Shown here: positions 48,320 to 61,251 of the stretch, piece by piece
Layout: every line of letters begins with the position of its first letter
Numbering within the stretch: position 1 is the first letter of the stretch
Assembly (NCBI GenBank): GCA_002840985.1
Contig: PHDM01000003.1
Span: 1 to 62,583, forward strand
Length of the DNA: 62,583 nt
Reading direction: 5' to 3'
Origin: Bacteroidetes bacterium HGW-Bacteroidetes-17
GTDB taxonomy: Bacteria > Bacteroidota > Bacteroidia > Bacteroidales > GCA-2711565
Program-made: the position numbers and the translations under genes
The notes under the pieces: generated by a model
Told to the model about the DNA's origin: nothing
Seen by the model: the letters and a program-made list of their open reading frames with translations, nothing else
The model's database searches: none

Positions 48320-48436
48320 ATGAAAGTTCGAGCATCGATTAAGAAGAGATCTCCCGAATGTAAAATCGTTCGTAGAAAAGGAAGATTATATGTGATTAAC
48401 AAAAAAAATCCAAAGTATAAACAACGTCAAGGATAA
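48320..48436 (+). CDS. rpmJ: 50S ribosomal protein L36, zinc-free form
   Basis: L36 is only 38 codons (ATG 48320, TAA 48434-48436), so it is easily missed by automatic tracks. The sequence begins [15 protein letters not shown] and ends [12 protein letters not shown]. The four zinc ligands of the C-plus form are not kept: position 11 is Ser, 14 is Cys, 27 is Asn and 33 is Tyr. This is the zinc-free C-minus form. rpsM follows after 40 bases. Confidence 0.95.
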   Translation: MKVRASIKKRSPECKIVRRKGRLYVINKKNPKYKQRQG

Positions 48437-48476
48437 TAAAGACATTAAATTTAAATTAATTACAATTATTTGATAT

Positions 48477-48857
48477 ATGGCTAGAATAGCGGGTATCGAT
48501 TTACCAAAAAACAAAAGAGGCGAAATAGGTTTAACCTATATCTTTGGCATAGGTAGAAGCCTTGCACAACAAATACTTACCGAAGCCGGAATTGACTGGA
48601 GTAAAAAAGTTGAAGATTGGACCGATGATGAACAAAACAGCATCCGTACCATCATAGGCGAAAGGTATAAAGTTGAAGGCGGTCTTCGCTCTGAAATTCA
48701 AACCAATATTAAACGGCTCAGAGACATTGGTTCGTACCGTGGAATCAGACATCGTTTAGGTTTGCCTTTGCGTGGACAGGGTACCAAAAACAATGCGCGA
48801 ACTCGTAAAGGAAGGAAAAAAACTGTTGCAAACAAGAAAAAGGCAGTTAAAGGTTAA
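48477..48857 (+). CDS. rpsM: 30S ribosomal protein S13
   Basis: S13 (126 residues) contacts the P-site tRNA and 50S bridges. The start [37 protein letters not shown], the [33 protein letters not shown] region and a short basic tail are present. rpsK starts 42 bases after it. Confidence 0.97.
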   Translation: MARIAGIDLPKNKRGEIGLTYIFGIGRSLAQQILTEAGIDWSKKVEDWTDDEQNSIRTIIGERYKVEGGLRSEIQTNIKRLRDIGSYRGIRHRLGLPLRGQGTKNNARTRKGRKKTVANKKKAVKG

Positions 48858-48899
48858 TAGCTAGTTTTTTGACAAGAAAGATCGAAACATTATAACATT

Positions 48900-49289
48900 A
48901 TGGCAAAAAGTACCAGAAATACTAAAAAAAGGGTCGTTAAAGTTGAGCCAATCGGAAAAGCTTTCATACAGGCATCTTTTAATAATATTATTATTTCCCT
49001 AACCAACAATTCAGGACAAGTTATTTCCTGGGCTTCTTCAGGCAAGATGGGGTTTAGAGGTTCAAAGAAAAACACACCTTACGCAGCCCAAATGGCAGCT
49101 GAAGATTGCGCGAAAGTAGCGTTTGACCAAGGCCTCAGAAAAGTAAAAGTGTATGTAAAAGGTCCTGGCGCAGGTCGTGAATCTGCAATCCGAACATTAC
49201 ATGGACAGGGAATTGAAGTAACTGAAATTATGGACGTAACTCCATTGCCTCATAATGGCTGCCGACCTCCTAAAAGACGTAGGGTATAA
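48900..49289 (+). CDS. rpsK: 30S ribosomal protein S11
   Basis: S11 (129 residues) lies on the 30S platform. [80 protein letters not shown] and [18 protein letters not shown] are conserved. rpsD follows after 55 bases. Confidence 0.97.
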   Translation: MAKSTRNTKKRVVKVEPIGKAFIQASFNNIIISLTNNSGQVISWASSGKMGFRGSKKNTPYAAQMAAEDCAKVAFDQGLRKVKVYVKGPGAGRESAIRTLHGQGIEVTEIMDVTPLPHNGCRPPKRRRV

Positions 49290-49344
49290 TTTTAGGTTTA
49301 TTTCAACAGAAGATTTTTATAACACAAAAGTAAATTTGTAAAAC

Positions 49345-49950
49345 ATGGCAAGATATACAGGCCCAAAATCAAAAATTGCACGTAAATTCAAAGATCCAAT
49401 ATACGGACCAGATAGAGCATTCGAGAAGAAAAACTATCCTCCCGGACAACACGGTAACTCAAAACGCCGTAAAAAACAATCCGAGTACGGAATTCAGCTT
49501 CAGGAAAAACAAAAAGCTAAATATACTTACGGTATTATGGAACGTCAATTCCGCAATACTTTTGAAAAAGCCAGCAGCAAGGCAGGTATTACCGGTGAAG
49601 TATTACTTCAATTGATCGAATCTCGATTAGATAATGTGGTTTATCGTTTAGGCGTTGCCCCGACCAGAAGTGGTGCCCGTCAATTGGTATCCCATCGTCA
49701 TATCACAGTAAATGGTGCAATTGTTAATATTCCTTCATACTTGGTTAAAGAAGGTGATTTGATTGGTGTTCGTGAGAGATCAAAAACACTGGAGGCAATT
49801 ACCAATTCATTAACCGGCCGCTCTAATCCTTATTCATGGTTAGAATGGGATGAAGCAAAGATGACTGGGAAATTTATGAATTACCCGGCTCGTGAAGATA
49901 TTCCTGAGAATATCAAAGAACAACTAATTGTAGAGTTATACTCTAAATAA
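49345..49950 (+). CDS. rpsD: 30S ribosomal protein S4
   Basis: S4 (201 residues) initiates 16S folding and, in E. coli, represses the alpha operon. It starts [36 protein letters not shown], lacks the N-terminal zinc cysteines, and has the S4 RNA-binding domain [35 protein letters not shown]. rpoA follows after 44 bases. Confidence 0.97.
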   Translation: MARYTGPKSKIARKFKDPIYGPDRAFEKKNYPPGQHGNSKRRKKQSEYGIQLQEKQKAKYTYGIMERQFRNTFEKASSKAGITGEVLLQLIESRLDNVVYRLGVAPTRSGARQLVSHRHITVNGAIVNIPSYLVKEGDLIGVRERSKTLEAITNSLTGRSNPYSWLEWDEAKMTGKFMNYPAREDIPENIKEQLIVELYSK

Positions 49951-49994
49951 TAGCTTGATTTTAATCATTATTTGACAACAAATAAAACAAAAAT

Positions 49995-50987
49995 ATGTCG
50001 ATTCTAGCATTTCAAAAACCTGATAAGGTAATCATGATCGAAGCCGATGAATTCAAAGGGATCTTTGAATTCCGTCCTTTGGAACCGGGCTTCGGTATAA
50101 CAATTGGTAATGCATTACGAAGGATATTGCTGTCTTCACTTGAAGGCTATGCAATCACTTCTATCAAAATTGAAGGCGTTGTTCAGGAATTTTCAACGGT
50201 GAAAGGTGTTGTGGAAGATGTTTCTGAAATCATCCTCAATCTAAAAAAAATACGTTTTAAACGACAGATCGAAACTGAAACCTCTGAAGAAGTTCATGTT
50301 GTAATCGGTGATCAGGATTCGTTTAAAGCAGGAGATATTAATAAATTTTTATCTGTCTTTCAGGTATTAAACCCTGAGGTAGAAATTTGTCACATGGATC
50401 CGTCTATCAAGGTTTCAATTAATTTAACAATCGATAAAGGGCGTGGTTATATTCCTGCCGACGAAAACAAAAAGGTGAATGCACCCATCGATACTATTTT
50501 TATTGATTCAATTCATACTCCAATTGTTAACGTAAATTATAGAGTTGAAGATTTTAGGGTAGAACAGAAAACTGACTATGAAAAGCTTATTTTAGAGCTT
50601 ACCACCGATGGATCAATTCATCCCAAGGAAGCTTTGAAAGAAGCTGCCAAAATACTTATTCATCATTTCATGTTATTCTCCGATGAGAAAATTACATTGG
50701 ACACAGAAGAGAAAACTGTTACTGAAGAATTTGATGAAAATTCATTGCATATTCGTCAGTTATTAAAGACCAAACTTGTTGATTTAGATTTATCAGTTCG
50801 TGCACTGAATTGTTTAAAAGCTGCCGACGTTGATACATTGGGTGATTTGGTTTCGTTTAACAAAAATGACCTGTTAAAGTTCAGAAATTTCGGTAAAAAA
50901 TCTTTGACTGAACTTGAAGAACTTGTTAAAGCTAAGAATCTTGAATTTGGGATGAATACAGCAAAATATAAATTAGATAAGGAATAA
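49995..50987 (+). CDS. rpoA: DNA-directed RNA polymerase alpha subunit
   Basis: RpoA (330 residues) assembles RNA polymerase. The N-terminal domain (about 1-230) shows [41 protein letters not shown] and [13 protein letters not shown]. The flexible linker is acidic ([11 protein letters not shown]). The C-terminal DNA-contacting domain (about 255-325) shows [44 protein letters not shown]. rplQ starts 5 bases after it. Confidence 0.97.
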   Translation: MSILAFQKPDKVIMIEADEFKGIFEFRPLEPGFGITIGNALRRILLSSLEGYAITSIKIEGVVQEFSTVKGVVEDVSEIILNLKKIRFKRQIETETSEEVHVVIGDQDSFKAGDINKFLSVFQVLNPEVEICHMDPSIKVSINLTIDKGRGYIPADENKKVNAPIDTIFIDSIHTPIVNVNYRVEDFRVEQKTDYEKLILELTTDGSIHPKEALKEAAKILIHHFMLFSDEKITLDTEEKTVTEEFDENSLHIRQLLKTKLVDLDLSVRALNCLKAADVDTLGDLVSFNKNDLLKFRNFGKKSLTELEELVKAKNLEFGMNTAKYKLDKE

Positions 50988-50992
50988 TAGAA

Positions 50993-51592
50993 ATGAGACA
51001 CGGAAAGAAATTCAACCACTTAAGCAGAAAGAGTGCGCATAGAAAAGCAATGTTGGCCAATATGGCTGCTTCTTTAATCATGCACAAAAGAATCAGGACA
51101 ACTCTGGCAAAGGCTAAGGCACTTAGGGGTTATGTTGAACCTTTAATCACAAAATCAAAGGACGATTCAACTCATTCTAGAAGAACTGTATTTAGCTATT
51201 TACAAAGTAAAGAGGCGGTAACCGAATTGTTCAGGGAAGTATCAGTAAAAATTGCCGATCGACCTGGAGGATATACCCGCATTCTTAAAACTGGCAATCG
51301 ACTGGGTGATAATGCAGAAATGTGCTATATCGAATTGGTTGATTATAATGAAAACTTGTTAGTTGAAAAAGCTCCAAAAGCTAAAGCTTCCAGAAGAAGA
51401 GGTGGAAAGAAATCGGGAACTCAAAGTGTTCAGGCGGCGAATGTTGTTGAAGCAGAAGTTGTAGAATCTGTTGAAGAAGTGAAGGAAGAAGTTGCAGTTT
51501 CTGAAGAGATTGAAGAAACACCGACAGAGGATACTATTGAACAGCCTAAGGTTGAAGAAGCTGAGGAATCAGCAGAAGAAGAGCAAAAATAA
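50993..51592 (+). CDS. rplQ: 50S ribosomal protein L17 with long acidic C-terminal tail
   Basis: The core (about residues 1-120) is standard: [58 protein letters not shown], then [22 protein letters not shown] and [14 protein letters not shown]. About 75 extra residues follow, with a basic RRRGGKKSG stretch and then a Glu/Val-rich segment ([21 protein letters not shown]), about 199 residues in all instead of about 125. Such tails are common in Bacteroidota L17. It is the last gene before a strong terminator at 51614-51645. Confidence 0.95.
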   Translation: MRHGKKFNHLSRKSAHRKAMLANMAASLIMHKRIRTTLAKAKALRGYVEPLITKSKDDSTHSRRTVFSYLQSKEAVTELFREVSVKIADRPGGYTRILKTGNRLGDNAEMCYIELVDYNENLLVEKAPKAKASRRRGGKKSGTQSVQAANVVEAEVVESVEEVKEEVAVSEEIEETPTEDTIEQPKVEEAEESAEEEQK

Positions 51593-51613
51593 TTACGATT
51601 TAGATCATTTGAA

Positions 51614-52986
<1,373 letters not shown>

Positions 52987-53009
52987 TTAAAGCCGGAAAC
53001 CTAATTAAA

Positions 53010-53048
53010 AGAGCGCGATTCACTTTTGTGGGTCGCGCTCTAATTTTG
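53010..53048 (+). terminator. Intrinsic terminator of eno
   Basis: A 9-base stem AGAGCGCGA (53010-53018) with TCGCGCTCT (53033-53041) and a loop containing CAC/GTG pairs, followed by AATTTT. It begins 23 bases after the eno stop. The stem is unusually G-C rich for this AT-rich window. Confidence 0.75.
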
Positions 53049-53141
53049 AAATTATTCTCTAAACTTATTAGGTTAACGTGAGTTCGATATAAGAAAGCAT
53101 TAAAATAAAAATTTCCTGTGCCGTAGGCAGTGTAAAGAATT

Positions 53142-53224
53142 AAGATATAAGATGTTAGACTTTAGATGCTAGAAATTTGACACAAGATTCAAGACACGAG
53201 ATTCAATTAATCCATAGTCTAACT
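53142..53224. repeat. Degenerate short intergenic repeats and inverted arm
   Basis: Tandem-like units: TTAGACTTTAGATGCTAGA (53155-53173) and ACAAGATTCAAGACACGAGATTCA (from about 53182, unit GATTCAAGACACGA). GTTAGACT (53154-53161) pairs with AGTCTAAC (53216-53223). This AGATTCAAGACACGAG style is a non-coding repeat I associate with Bacteroidota genomes. It lies between eno and the GH2 gene. Confidence 0.55.
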
Positions 53225-53225
53225 T

Positions 53226-55316
<2,091 letters not shown>

Positions 55317-55719
55317 TTATTTCCAACATTAGACTACACATTTCAACTGCATATGAAATATCCTTCAACGTACATCACTATAAAAGCTGTATTAACTTAA
55401 ACGTTCAAAATTACTATTTATCGTCCAACCACTGAAATATAAATAAATCAATTCCTGAAACTGTTTCTCAATAATGATAATAATATTTAGGATATAATAA
55501 TTGTAAATTTTTAACTCAACCATTTCGACTTATATAAACGGCTATCTTAGTTTTTCATTGCCTTATTATGAATAAAAATAAGCCAATTAAATCACAAGTT
55601 AATGATTGAAATTTTATAAATATGAACTATGAAATGTGGATTATTTATCTAGAAAAACGCATTTATATTATTGAGATTGAATAAGATTGCGGTTTATAAA
55701 ATTTTTATTGGTGTAAGCT
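55317..55719. other. 403-base gene-free region upstream of the GH2-like gene
   Basis: It holds only a candidate -7 element on the minus strand, TAATTTTG at 55413-55406, about 90 bases before the GH2-like ATG. Nothing else coding or structured is evident; the rest is AT-rich with scattered short AT runs. Confidence 0.4.
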
Positions 55720-57138
55720 TTATTTGGGACGATAAAGTATGCGGTTTCCGTTTTGATAAATGGCAACGAATGCATCTGTAAGTCCATTTCCCTTTAGCTG
55801 TTTGCTATACGCCACAGCATCATCGTATAATTCAAAATAACCAGCCGAATAACGATAAACTCCATTTTGAGCTGAAACAAAAATTTGTTTACTTATAAAA
55901 TATTTCAGGCGTAAATCTGGAATATTCGTAGCAGGTTTTTGTGATGCCATGATTTGTACGGTATAAAAAATACCGGTTTGTGGAATCTGAATTACTTCTG
56001 TACTTAGCGTATTTGAATTAACATTGTCTACTATAATGGCTTGATTTGCATTACCGGCCAATAGATTAGAATTTTTCACACCGGTTATAAAATGTTTACC
56101 TTCATCTATGGTAATGATCTCGCTTGGCGGTGGGTCTTCTTCTTTAATATTTGAATTTACATCCTTGTTAGTAGTATTCTTTTGATCTCTAAAACTATAC
56201 TGTGGGTCATATTCAGCAACTTTTGGCAAGTTTGCAGATACACTTTTTCTTCCCCAGCCTCTTTTATTAGAATCAATTTGTTTTTTTCGGGCTTGATCTG
56301 CTTCTTCTCTTTCTTGCCGTTTTTGTTCTTTGTCGATGACTCTTTGTTGATATTTACGTTGTTTCTCTAAATCCTTTTCAAAATTGCTGGCAGAGGAACT
56401 TGAAGAAAAATTACGATTTGATCCGGAAAGTTTAAACGACAAACCCAATGATGTAAATAAAAAAGGATCATTTGCACCATTACCTGCTGTATAGGCATCT
56501 AGGTTATCTGAATTTACTATATGATAAACCGATTCTAAATTCAGACCAATATTGGGTGTTAATGTTATATTAACACCTAATCCGACAGGGAAAACGGTAG
56601 ATGGTGTCCAAGCATTACCCCCATCTGGAGATACCCCATATTGTTCAATTACACTCTCATCTGTCGTATTTCGTAAAGTAGACATCCAGTTTGCAATTCC
56701 AAAGCCCGCTAATGCGTATACTTTTAGTGTTCGGTCCGGGTTAAAGCCAAAAAATGCATTACTGAAATTAAAAGTAGTATGCAGGTTAAATTCGGTAAGA
56801 TCTGAATCAAATTTGAGATTTGCTACATCTCCATTGGGCCAATTAATAACTGTACCATGAATCTTAGTACTTAAGAATTGAAGTCCTACAGCGAATATTG
56901 GAGAAAACTGTTTTCTCAAGCCGAACCCAAATCCCATTTTCCAATCTTCCTGGAAAGGAGACTTCGAATGTATATCCCCAAAGTATAAAGTTGGGCCAGC
57001 ACTCACATTAAGATTTAGATTATCCAAAAAGCGATTATTGTCATCATTATAAGACTGTCCTTTTAAAGAAATAGGGTTTAGAAAGATACTAATGAATAAT
57101 CCACTAAGAAATAATATTTTAATCAATCTTTTTTCCAT
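55720..57138 (-). CDS. Outer-membrane beta-barrel protein with C-terminal SPOR-like domain
   Basis: The 472-residue protein has a signal peptide (FIFLNPISLKG). Residues about 35-225 form an outer-membrane barrel-like pattern (LNVSAGPTLYFGDIH, MGFGFGLRKQF, FAVGLQFLSTKIHG, LTPNIGLNLESVYHIV). A coiled coil follows from about 245 to 290 (EKDLEKQRKYQQRVIDKEQKRQEREEADQ). The C-terminus (about 400-472) resembles a SPOR domain (FYTVQIMASQ, FEKL-like YFELYDDAVAYSKQLKGNG, DAFVAIY). It would tie the outer membrane to peptidoglycan. It lies 6 bases downstream of the TPR protein gene, so they share a transcript. Confidence 0.7.
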   Translation of the reverse strand: MEKRLIKILFLSGLFISIFLNPISLKGQSYNDDNNRFLDNLNLNVSAGPTLYFGDIHSKSPFQEDWKMGFGFGLRKQFSPIFAVGLQFLSTKIHGTVINWPNGDVANLKFDSDLTEFNLHTTFNFSNAFFGFNPDRTLKVYALAGFGIANWMSTLRNTTDESVIEQYGVSPDGGNAWTPSTVFPVGLGVNITLTPNIGLNLESVYHIVNSDNLDAYTAGNGANDPFLFTSLGLSFKLSGSNRNFSSSSSASNFEKDLEKQRKYQQRVIDKEQKRQEREEADQARKKQIDSNKRGWGRKSVSANLPKVAEYDPQYSFRDQKNTTNKDVNSNIKEEDPPPSEIITIDEGKHFITGVKNSNLLAGNANQAIIVDNVNSNTLSTEVIQIPQTGIFYTVQIMASQKPATNIPDLRLKYFISKQIFVSAQNGVYRYSAGYFELYDDAVAYSKQLKGNGLTDAFVAIYQNGNRILYRPK

Positions 57139-57143
57139 AATAA

Positions 57144-58307
57144 TTATTTACAATATTTCCCCAAACTTTCAAGAGCGGCTCCAAAGCCTAAATCGAAAGA
57201 TTTTTCCCAATCGGCACATGCCCCGGTTAAATCATTAATGTAAAACCGAGCTACTCCTCGATTATAATAATTTTTAACCCAATTTGAATAGTGCATTACA
57301 TTTGTTGGTTGTAAATCGATGGCTTTATCAAAGTCTTCAATAGCGCTTCCAAAATCACCTAATTTTGTTTTAGCTATTCCCCGATACGAATAAATCATCG
57401 AAAAGGCAGTGTCAGACTCTGATTCAATAGCTTTGTCGAAATCATCTATGGCTTCATCATAATTACCTGCCTGATATTTTAAAAAGCCCCAGCTATAAAA
57501 AGCATTATAATCTTTGGCATCGGTAGTTTTTGTTTCGATATTATAAACTTCAGAATCTCTTATAAATTGCTTGAATTGATAATATTTAGCTTCATAATAT
57601 GATACATCGAACAAATTCGGAGCATTATTTGGATCAAGATACCATGAGGTGAGTGACTGTTTTGAAAAAGATCTGATTATTTTAAAATGCACAACTTCTT
57701 TTCCCTTTTCCTGAATAGGTTTTACAGCAAAAATAAGATTTGCCGCATTAAAACTTGTTTGATTTTGAGTAGCCTGTATTTTGGCTACAATTTTATTGTC
57801 AAGGATATCCGGATCGTAATCATGGATCCTGTCGGCGCAAAAAACTCCCATGTCGACAGCGTAAGCTTTATTAAATGGAACTTCCCGTGGTAATATTCTA
57901 ATAAGGTTTTCAGCCTTAAATACAAAAAATTCAACTGACTTGAATGAACGCCATCCTTCTTGAAGTACCGGGAATTCATAATCTCCATCATCGTAAATCA
58001 ATATGAGTACATTATATTGTTTTTTATCAATCAATACTTTTTTTAATTGTATCTGCTCAAAGTTTTCGATTCCTAATTTTTGTTTGGGTGTAGGTCTTTT
58101 ATTGGTTTTGAAATCAGCATAAGGGATTTTGTTTTTCAAACTTGTCCATTTGCCATTGTCTTGCAATGACCATCCAATAACGTTTTCAAGGGTTGATTGA
58201 ACGCCACTGATTACAGAAAAATTAATTTCAGTACCAGCCGCAGGCTGTGATATTAGCGAAGCAAAAGGAAATATGATGATAAAAAGAATGATCAGTGTTT
58301 TCTTCAT
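57144..58307 (-). CDS. Exported TPR-repeat protein
   Basis: The frame is open to 58325. The ATG at 58307 is preferred because MKKTLIILFIIIFPFASLIS makes a standard signal peptide (387 residues). An unnamed N-terminal domain (about 25-255) contains PVLQEGWRSFKSVEFF and VPFNKAYAVDMGVFC. Three TPR units follow at about 270-375: GNYDEAIDDFDKAIESE, GDFGSAIEDFDKAIDLQPTN and NDLTGACADWEKSFDLG. TPRs mediate protein binding. It is 6 bases before the SPOR-barrel gene and probably cooperates with it at the envelope. Confidence 0.75.
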   Translation of the reverse strand: MKKTLIILFIIIFPFASLISQPAAGTEINFSVISGVQSTLENVIGWSLQDNGKWTSLKNKIPYADFKTNKRPTPKQKLGIENFEQIQLKKVLIDKKQYNVLILIYDDGDYEFPVLQEGWRSFKSVEFFVFKAENLIRILPREVPFNKAYAVDMGVFCADRIHDYDPDILDNKIVAKIQATQNQTSFNAANLIFAVKPIQEKGKEVVHFKIIRSFSKQSLTSWYLDPNNAPNLFDVSYYEAKYYQFKQFIRDSEVYNIETKTTDAKDYNAFYSWGFLKYQAGNYDEAIDDFDKAIESESDTAFSMIYSYRGIAKTKLGDFGSAIEDFDKAIDLQPTNVMHYSNWVKNYYNRGVARFYINDLTGACADWEKSFDLGFGAALESLGKYCK

Positions 58308-58502
58308 TTGATTCGTTTTTAACATTTATCGAGATGACAACAATCAATGGATGAAATTATTGTTAAGCAAAGTAAATTTATAAAAAAAATAGTCTAAACC
58401 TATATCTTTATCGCAATTTAATGCAAATTTTATCAACATAAATAGTTAACAGCGTGTACACTAAATTATGTGTTTAAAATAATTGGCTACATAAATAATT
58501 GG

Positions 58503-61115
58503 TTATAAGAGAGATGTTATTTTAGTAAGTGCTTTCGCAATCCCATTTATATTTGAACCACCGGCAGTAGCCAGATGGGGCTGTCCACCACCACCACCTT
58601 GAATCTCCTTTGCAATTTCTCTAATCATTTTTGAGGCATCGTATCCTTTTTCGGTAACAAGATGTTCTGAAATCATCAAACTTAAGTTTGCTTTCCCATT
58701 GTTTTCACTTGCCAATAGCAATACCATTCTGTCAATTTCTTTATTCAATGAAAAAGACAGATCCCGAATGCTTTCCATATCCAGATCAACTTTCTTAGTG
58801 ATAAGATTTATCCCTGAAATTTCAATTGCCTCATTTTTGAGTTCTTCTAATATTAAAGCCGCTTTGCCTTTATTAAAACTTTCAACTTGTTTAGATAATT
58901 GCTGATTCTGTTCAATCAGTTTCTGAATGGCCCTCAAAAGATCCTTAGGGTGCTTGAGCATAGCATTGATACTATCAAGTGTTTTTTCTTTTTCCTGATA
59001 ATAAGCTACGGCCACCTTAGCTGTTATTGCTTCAATCCTTCTGACACCTGCAGCAATTGCTCCTTCGGATATTATTTTAAACAAACCAATTTGGCCAGTG
59101 CTTGCAACGTGAATTCCTCCACATAATTCGGTTGAGAAGTTTTTATCAAATCGGATTACCCGGACATTGTCACCATATTTTTCGCCAAATAATGCCATGG
59201 CACCCATTGATTTTGCTTCAGCAATAGGTAAATCATGAAAAATTTCAATTGGAATATTTTCTCTTATTTTAGCATTGACGATTTCTTCTATGTCTGATAA
59301 TTCTTCCTCGCTTAATTTTGAGAAATGGGAAAAGTCAAATCTCAATCTTTGAGGTTCAACCAGTGATCCTTTCTGTTCAACATGCGTTCCTAAAACCCGA
59401 CGAAGTGCTGCATGCATTAAATGAGTGGCGCTATGATTGTTAGCTGTAAGTTGACGATCGGATTTAACAACTGCAGCTTTTACAATTCTATCATTCGGAA
59501 TCAGGAATTCATTTGTGAAATGAACGGTAAGATTATTGTCCTTTTTGGTATCAAAAACTTCAACATTTTTGTCTTTAAAATAAAATAGCCCTTTATCACC
59601 TACCTGCCCGCCTGATTCAGCATAAAATGGAGTTCTGTCTAATACTACTTCAAAATATTTTTTATTTTTTGCCTCCACCTTGCGATATTTGATAATTTTT
59701 GCATCGGCAGTAAGTTCAGTATAACCTAAAAATTCTGTTTCGTTCACCTGATCATTTAATATTACCCAGTCATCAGTATTTACAGCCGCAGCTTTTCTTG
59801 AACGATCTTTCTGTTCAATGAGCCTTTTTTCAAATCCGTTCATATCAACTTTCCATCCTTCTTCGGTGGCCATAAGTTGCGTTAAATCAATAGGGAATCC
59901 AAAGGTGTCGAAGAGCTCAAAAGCAAAGTTGCTATCAATGGTTTTATTCTTATGGTTTAGCAAATATTGTTCAAATCTTTTCACTCCCTGAGCAAGGGTT
60001 CTTAAAAATGAAAGTTCTTCTTCTGCAATAACTTTTTTTACCAATTCCTGCTGCGCCACAAGATTTGGAAATGCATGCCCCATTTGTTTTACAAGTGTTG
60101 GAACCAGATCATTAATGAAAGGTTCATTAAATCCTAAAAAGGTATATCCATATCTGATACCCCTTCTAAGGATTCTTCGAATGACATATCCTGCACCTGT
60201 ATTCGAAGGTAATTGTCCATCCGAAATAGCAAAACTAACTGCACGTAAATGATCGGCAATAACCCTCATAGCAATATCAACATCTTGGCTTTCCCCATAT
60301 TTTTTATTTGATAAGCGGGCGATTTCCTGAATGATGGGTTGGAAAATATCGGTATCATAATTTGATTGAACGCCTTGTAAAACCATACTCAATCTTTCAA
60401 ATCCCATTCCTGTATCAACATGTTTAGCAGGCAATGAAACCAGTTCTCCATTTGCTTTACGGTTGAATTCGATAAACACTAAATTCCAAATTTCTATGAC
60501 CAATGGATGGTCCTTATTAACTAATTGATCACCGGATATTTTTTCTTTTTCTGATTGGTTACGGATATCAATATGGATTTCAGAGCAAGGCCCACATGGT
60601 CCGGTATCACCCATTTCCCAAAAATTATCTTTTTTTGATCCAAATAATATGCGGTTCTCAGGAACAATTTCCTTCCAAAAATTCAACGCTTCATCATCTT
60701 GAGTAAGCTTATCTTTATCGTCTCCTCCAAAAACAGTGATATAAAGATTTTCAGCGGGTATTTTATATACTTCTGTTAATAGTTCCCAGGCCCAGGCAAT
60801 GGCTTCTTTTTTGAAATAATCTCCAAACGACCAATTACCCAGCATCTCAAACATGGTATGATGATAGGTATCCCGTCCAACTTCTTCAAGGTCATTGTGT
60901 TTTCCGGATACACGCAAACATTTCTGGGTATCTGCAATACGTTTATTTATGATGGCCGAATTTCCGAGAAAAATATCCTTGAATTGGTTCATTCCTGCAT
61001 TGGTAAACATTAATGTCGGATCATTTTTAATCACCATCGGTGCTGATTCAACGATCTGATGACTTTTTTGCTCAAAAAAATCTAAAAATGCCTGTCTAAC
61101 CTGATTTGAGTTCAT
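58503..61115 (-). CDS. alaS: Alanyl-tRNA synthetase
   Basis: AlaS (870 residues) charges tRNA-Ala. The class II catalytic part shows FLDFFEQKSH, MFTNAGMNQFKD, RVSGKHNDLEEVGRDTYHHTMFEMLGNWSFGDYFKKEAI and GAGYVIRRILRRGIRYG. The editing domain has HSATHLMHAALRRVLG and CGGIHV (zinc-binding His/Cys), and the C-Ala domain ends GGGGGQPHLATAGG. The start is ATG 61115. Its promoter, TTTG-N21-TAAATTTG (61203-61171), overlaps that of the divergent M23 gene. The next gene downstream (57144) is 177 bases away. Confidence 0.97.
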   Translation of the reverse strand: MNSNQVRQAFLDFFEQKSHQIVESAPMVIKNDPTLMFTNAGMNQFKDIFLGNSAIINKRIADTQKCLRVSGKHNDLEEVGRDTYHHTMFEMLGNWSFGDYFKKEAIAWAWELLTEVYKIPAENLYITVFGGDDKDKLTQDDEALNFWKEIVPENRILFGSKKDNFWEMGDTGPCGPCSEIHIDIRNQSEKEKISGDQLVNKDHPLVIEIWNLVFIEFNRKANGELVSLPAKHVDTGMGFERLSMVLQGVQSNYDTDIFQPIIQEIARLSNKKYGESQDVDIAMRVIADHLRAVSFAISDGQLPSNTGAGYVIRRILRRGIRYGYTFLGFNEPFINDLVPTLVKQMGHAFPNLVAQQELVKKVIAEEELSFLRTLAQGVKRFEQYLLNHKNKTIDSNFAFELFDTFGFPIDLTQLMATEEGWKVDMNGFEKRLIEQKDRSRKAAAVNTDDWVILNDQVNETEFLGYTELTADAKIIKYRKVEAKNKKYFEVVLDRTPFYAESGGQVGDKGLFYFKDKNVEVFDTKKDNNLTVHFTNEFLIPNDRIVKAAVVKSDRQLTANNHSATHLMHAALRRVLGTHVEQKGSLVEPQRLRFDFSHFSKLSEEELSDIEEIVNAKIRENIPIEIFHDLPIAEAKSMGAMALFGEKYGDNVRVIRFDKNFSTELCGGIHVASTGQIGLFKIISEGAIAAGVRRIEAITAKVAVAYYQEKEKTLDSINAMLKHPKDLLRAIQKLIEQNQQLSKQVESFNKGKAALILEELKNEAIEISGINLITKKVDLDMESIRDLSFSLNKEIDRMVLLLASENNGKANLSLMISEHLVTEKGYDASKMIREIAKEIQGGGGGQPHLATAGGSNINGIAKALTKITSLL

Positions 61116-61167
61116 CCTATTATAACATTTTTTAACATTTGCTTGTTAACTATTATCTTTTAACAGA

Positions 61168-61203
61168 TTGCAAATTTAGTTTATTTAATTAATTTTGCAC
61201 AAA
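61168..61203. promoter_or_regulatory. Overlapping divergent promoters of alaS and the M23 peptidase gene
   Basis: Plus strand: TTG (61168-61170), 19 bases, TAATTTTG (61190-61197), toward the M23 gene. Minus strand: TTTG (61203-61200), 21 bases, TAAATTTG (61178-61171), toward alaS. The -7 of one promoter abuts the -33 of the other, so they would compete for RNA polymerase. Leader lengths would be about 50 bases each way. Confidence 0.6.
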
Positions 61204-61251
61204 CGCCTTTATTATTCTAACAAAATAAGAGGTTGTTCGTTAAACGGAAAT

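Noticed and set aside
53041..53048. TAATTTTG after the eno terminator stem as a promoter
   Set aside because: It is the terminator's T-rich tail and no plus-strand gene follows.
61195..61251. Longer start of the M23 peptidase at TTG 61195
   Set aside because: That codon lies within the TAATTTTG -7 element and the extra residues do not resemble family starts; ATG 61252 is preferred.
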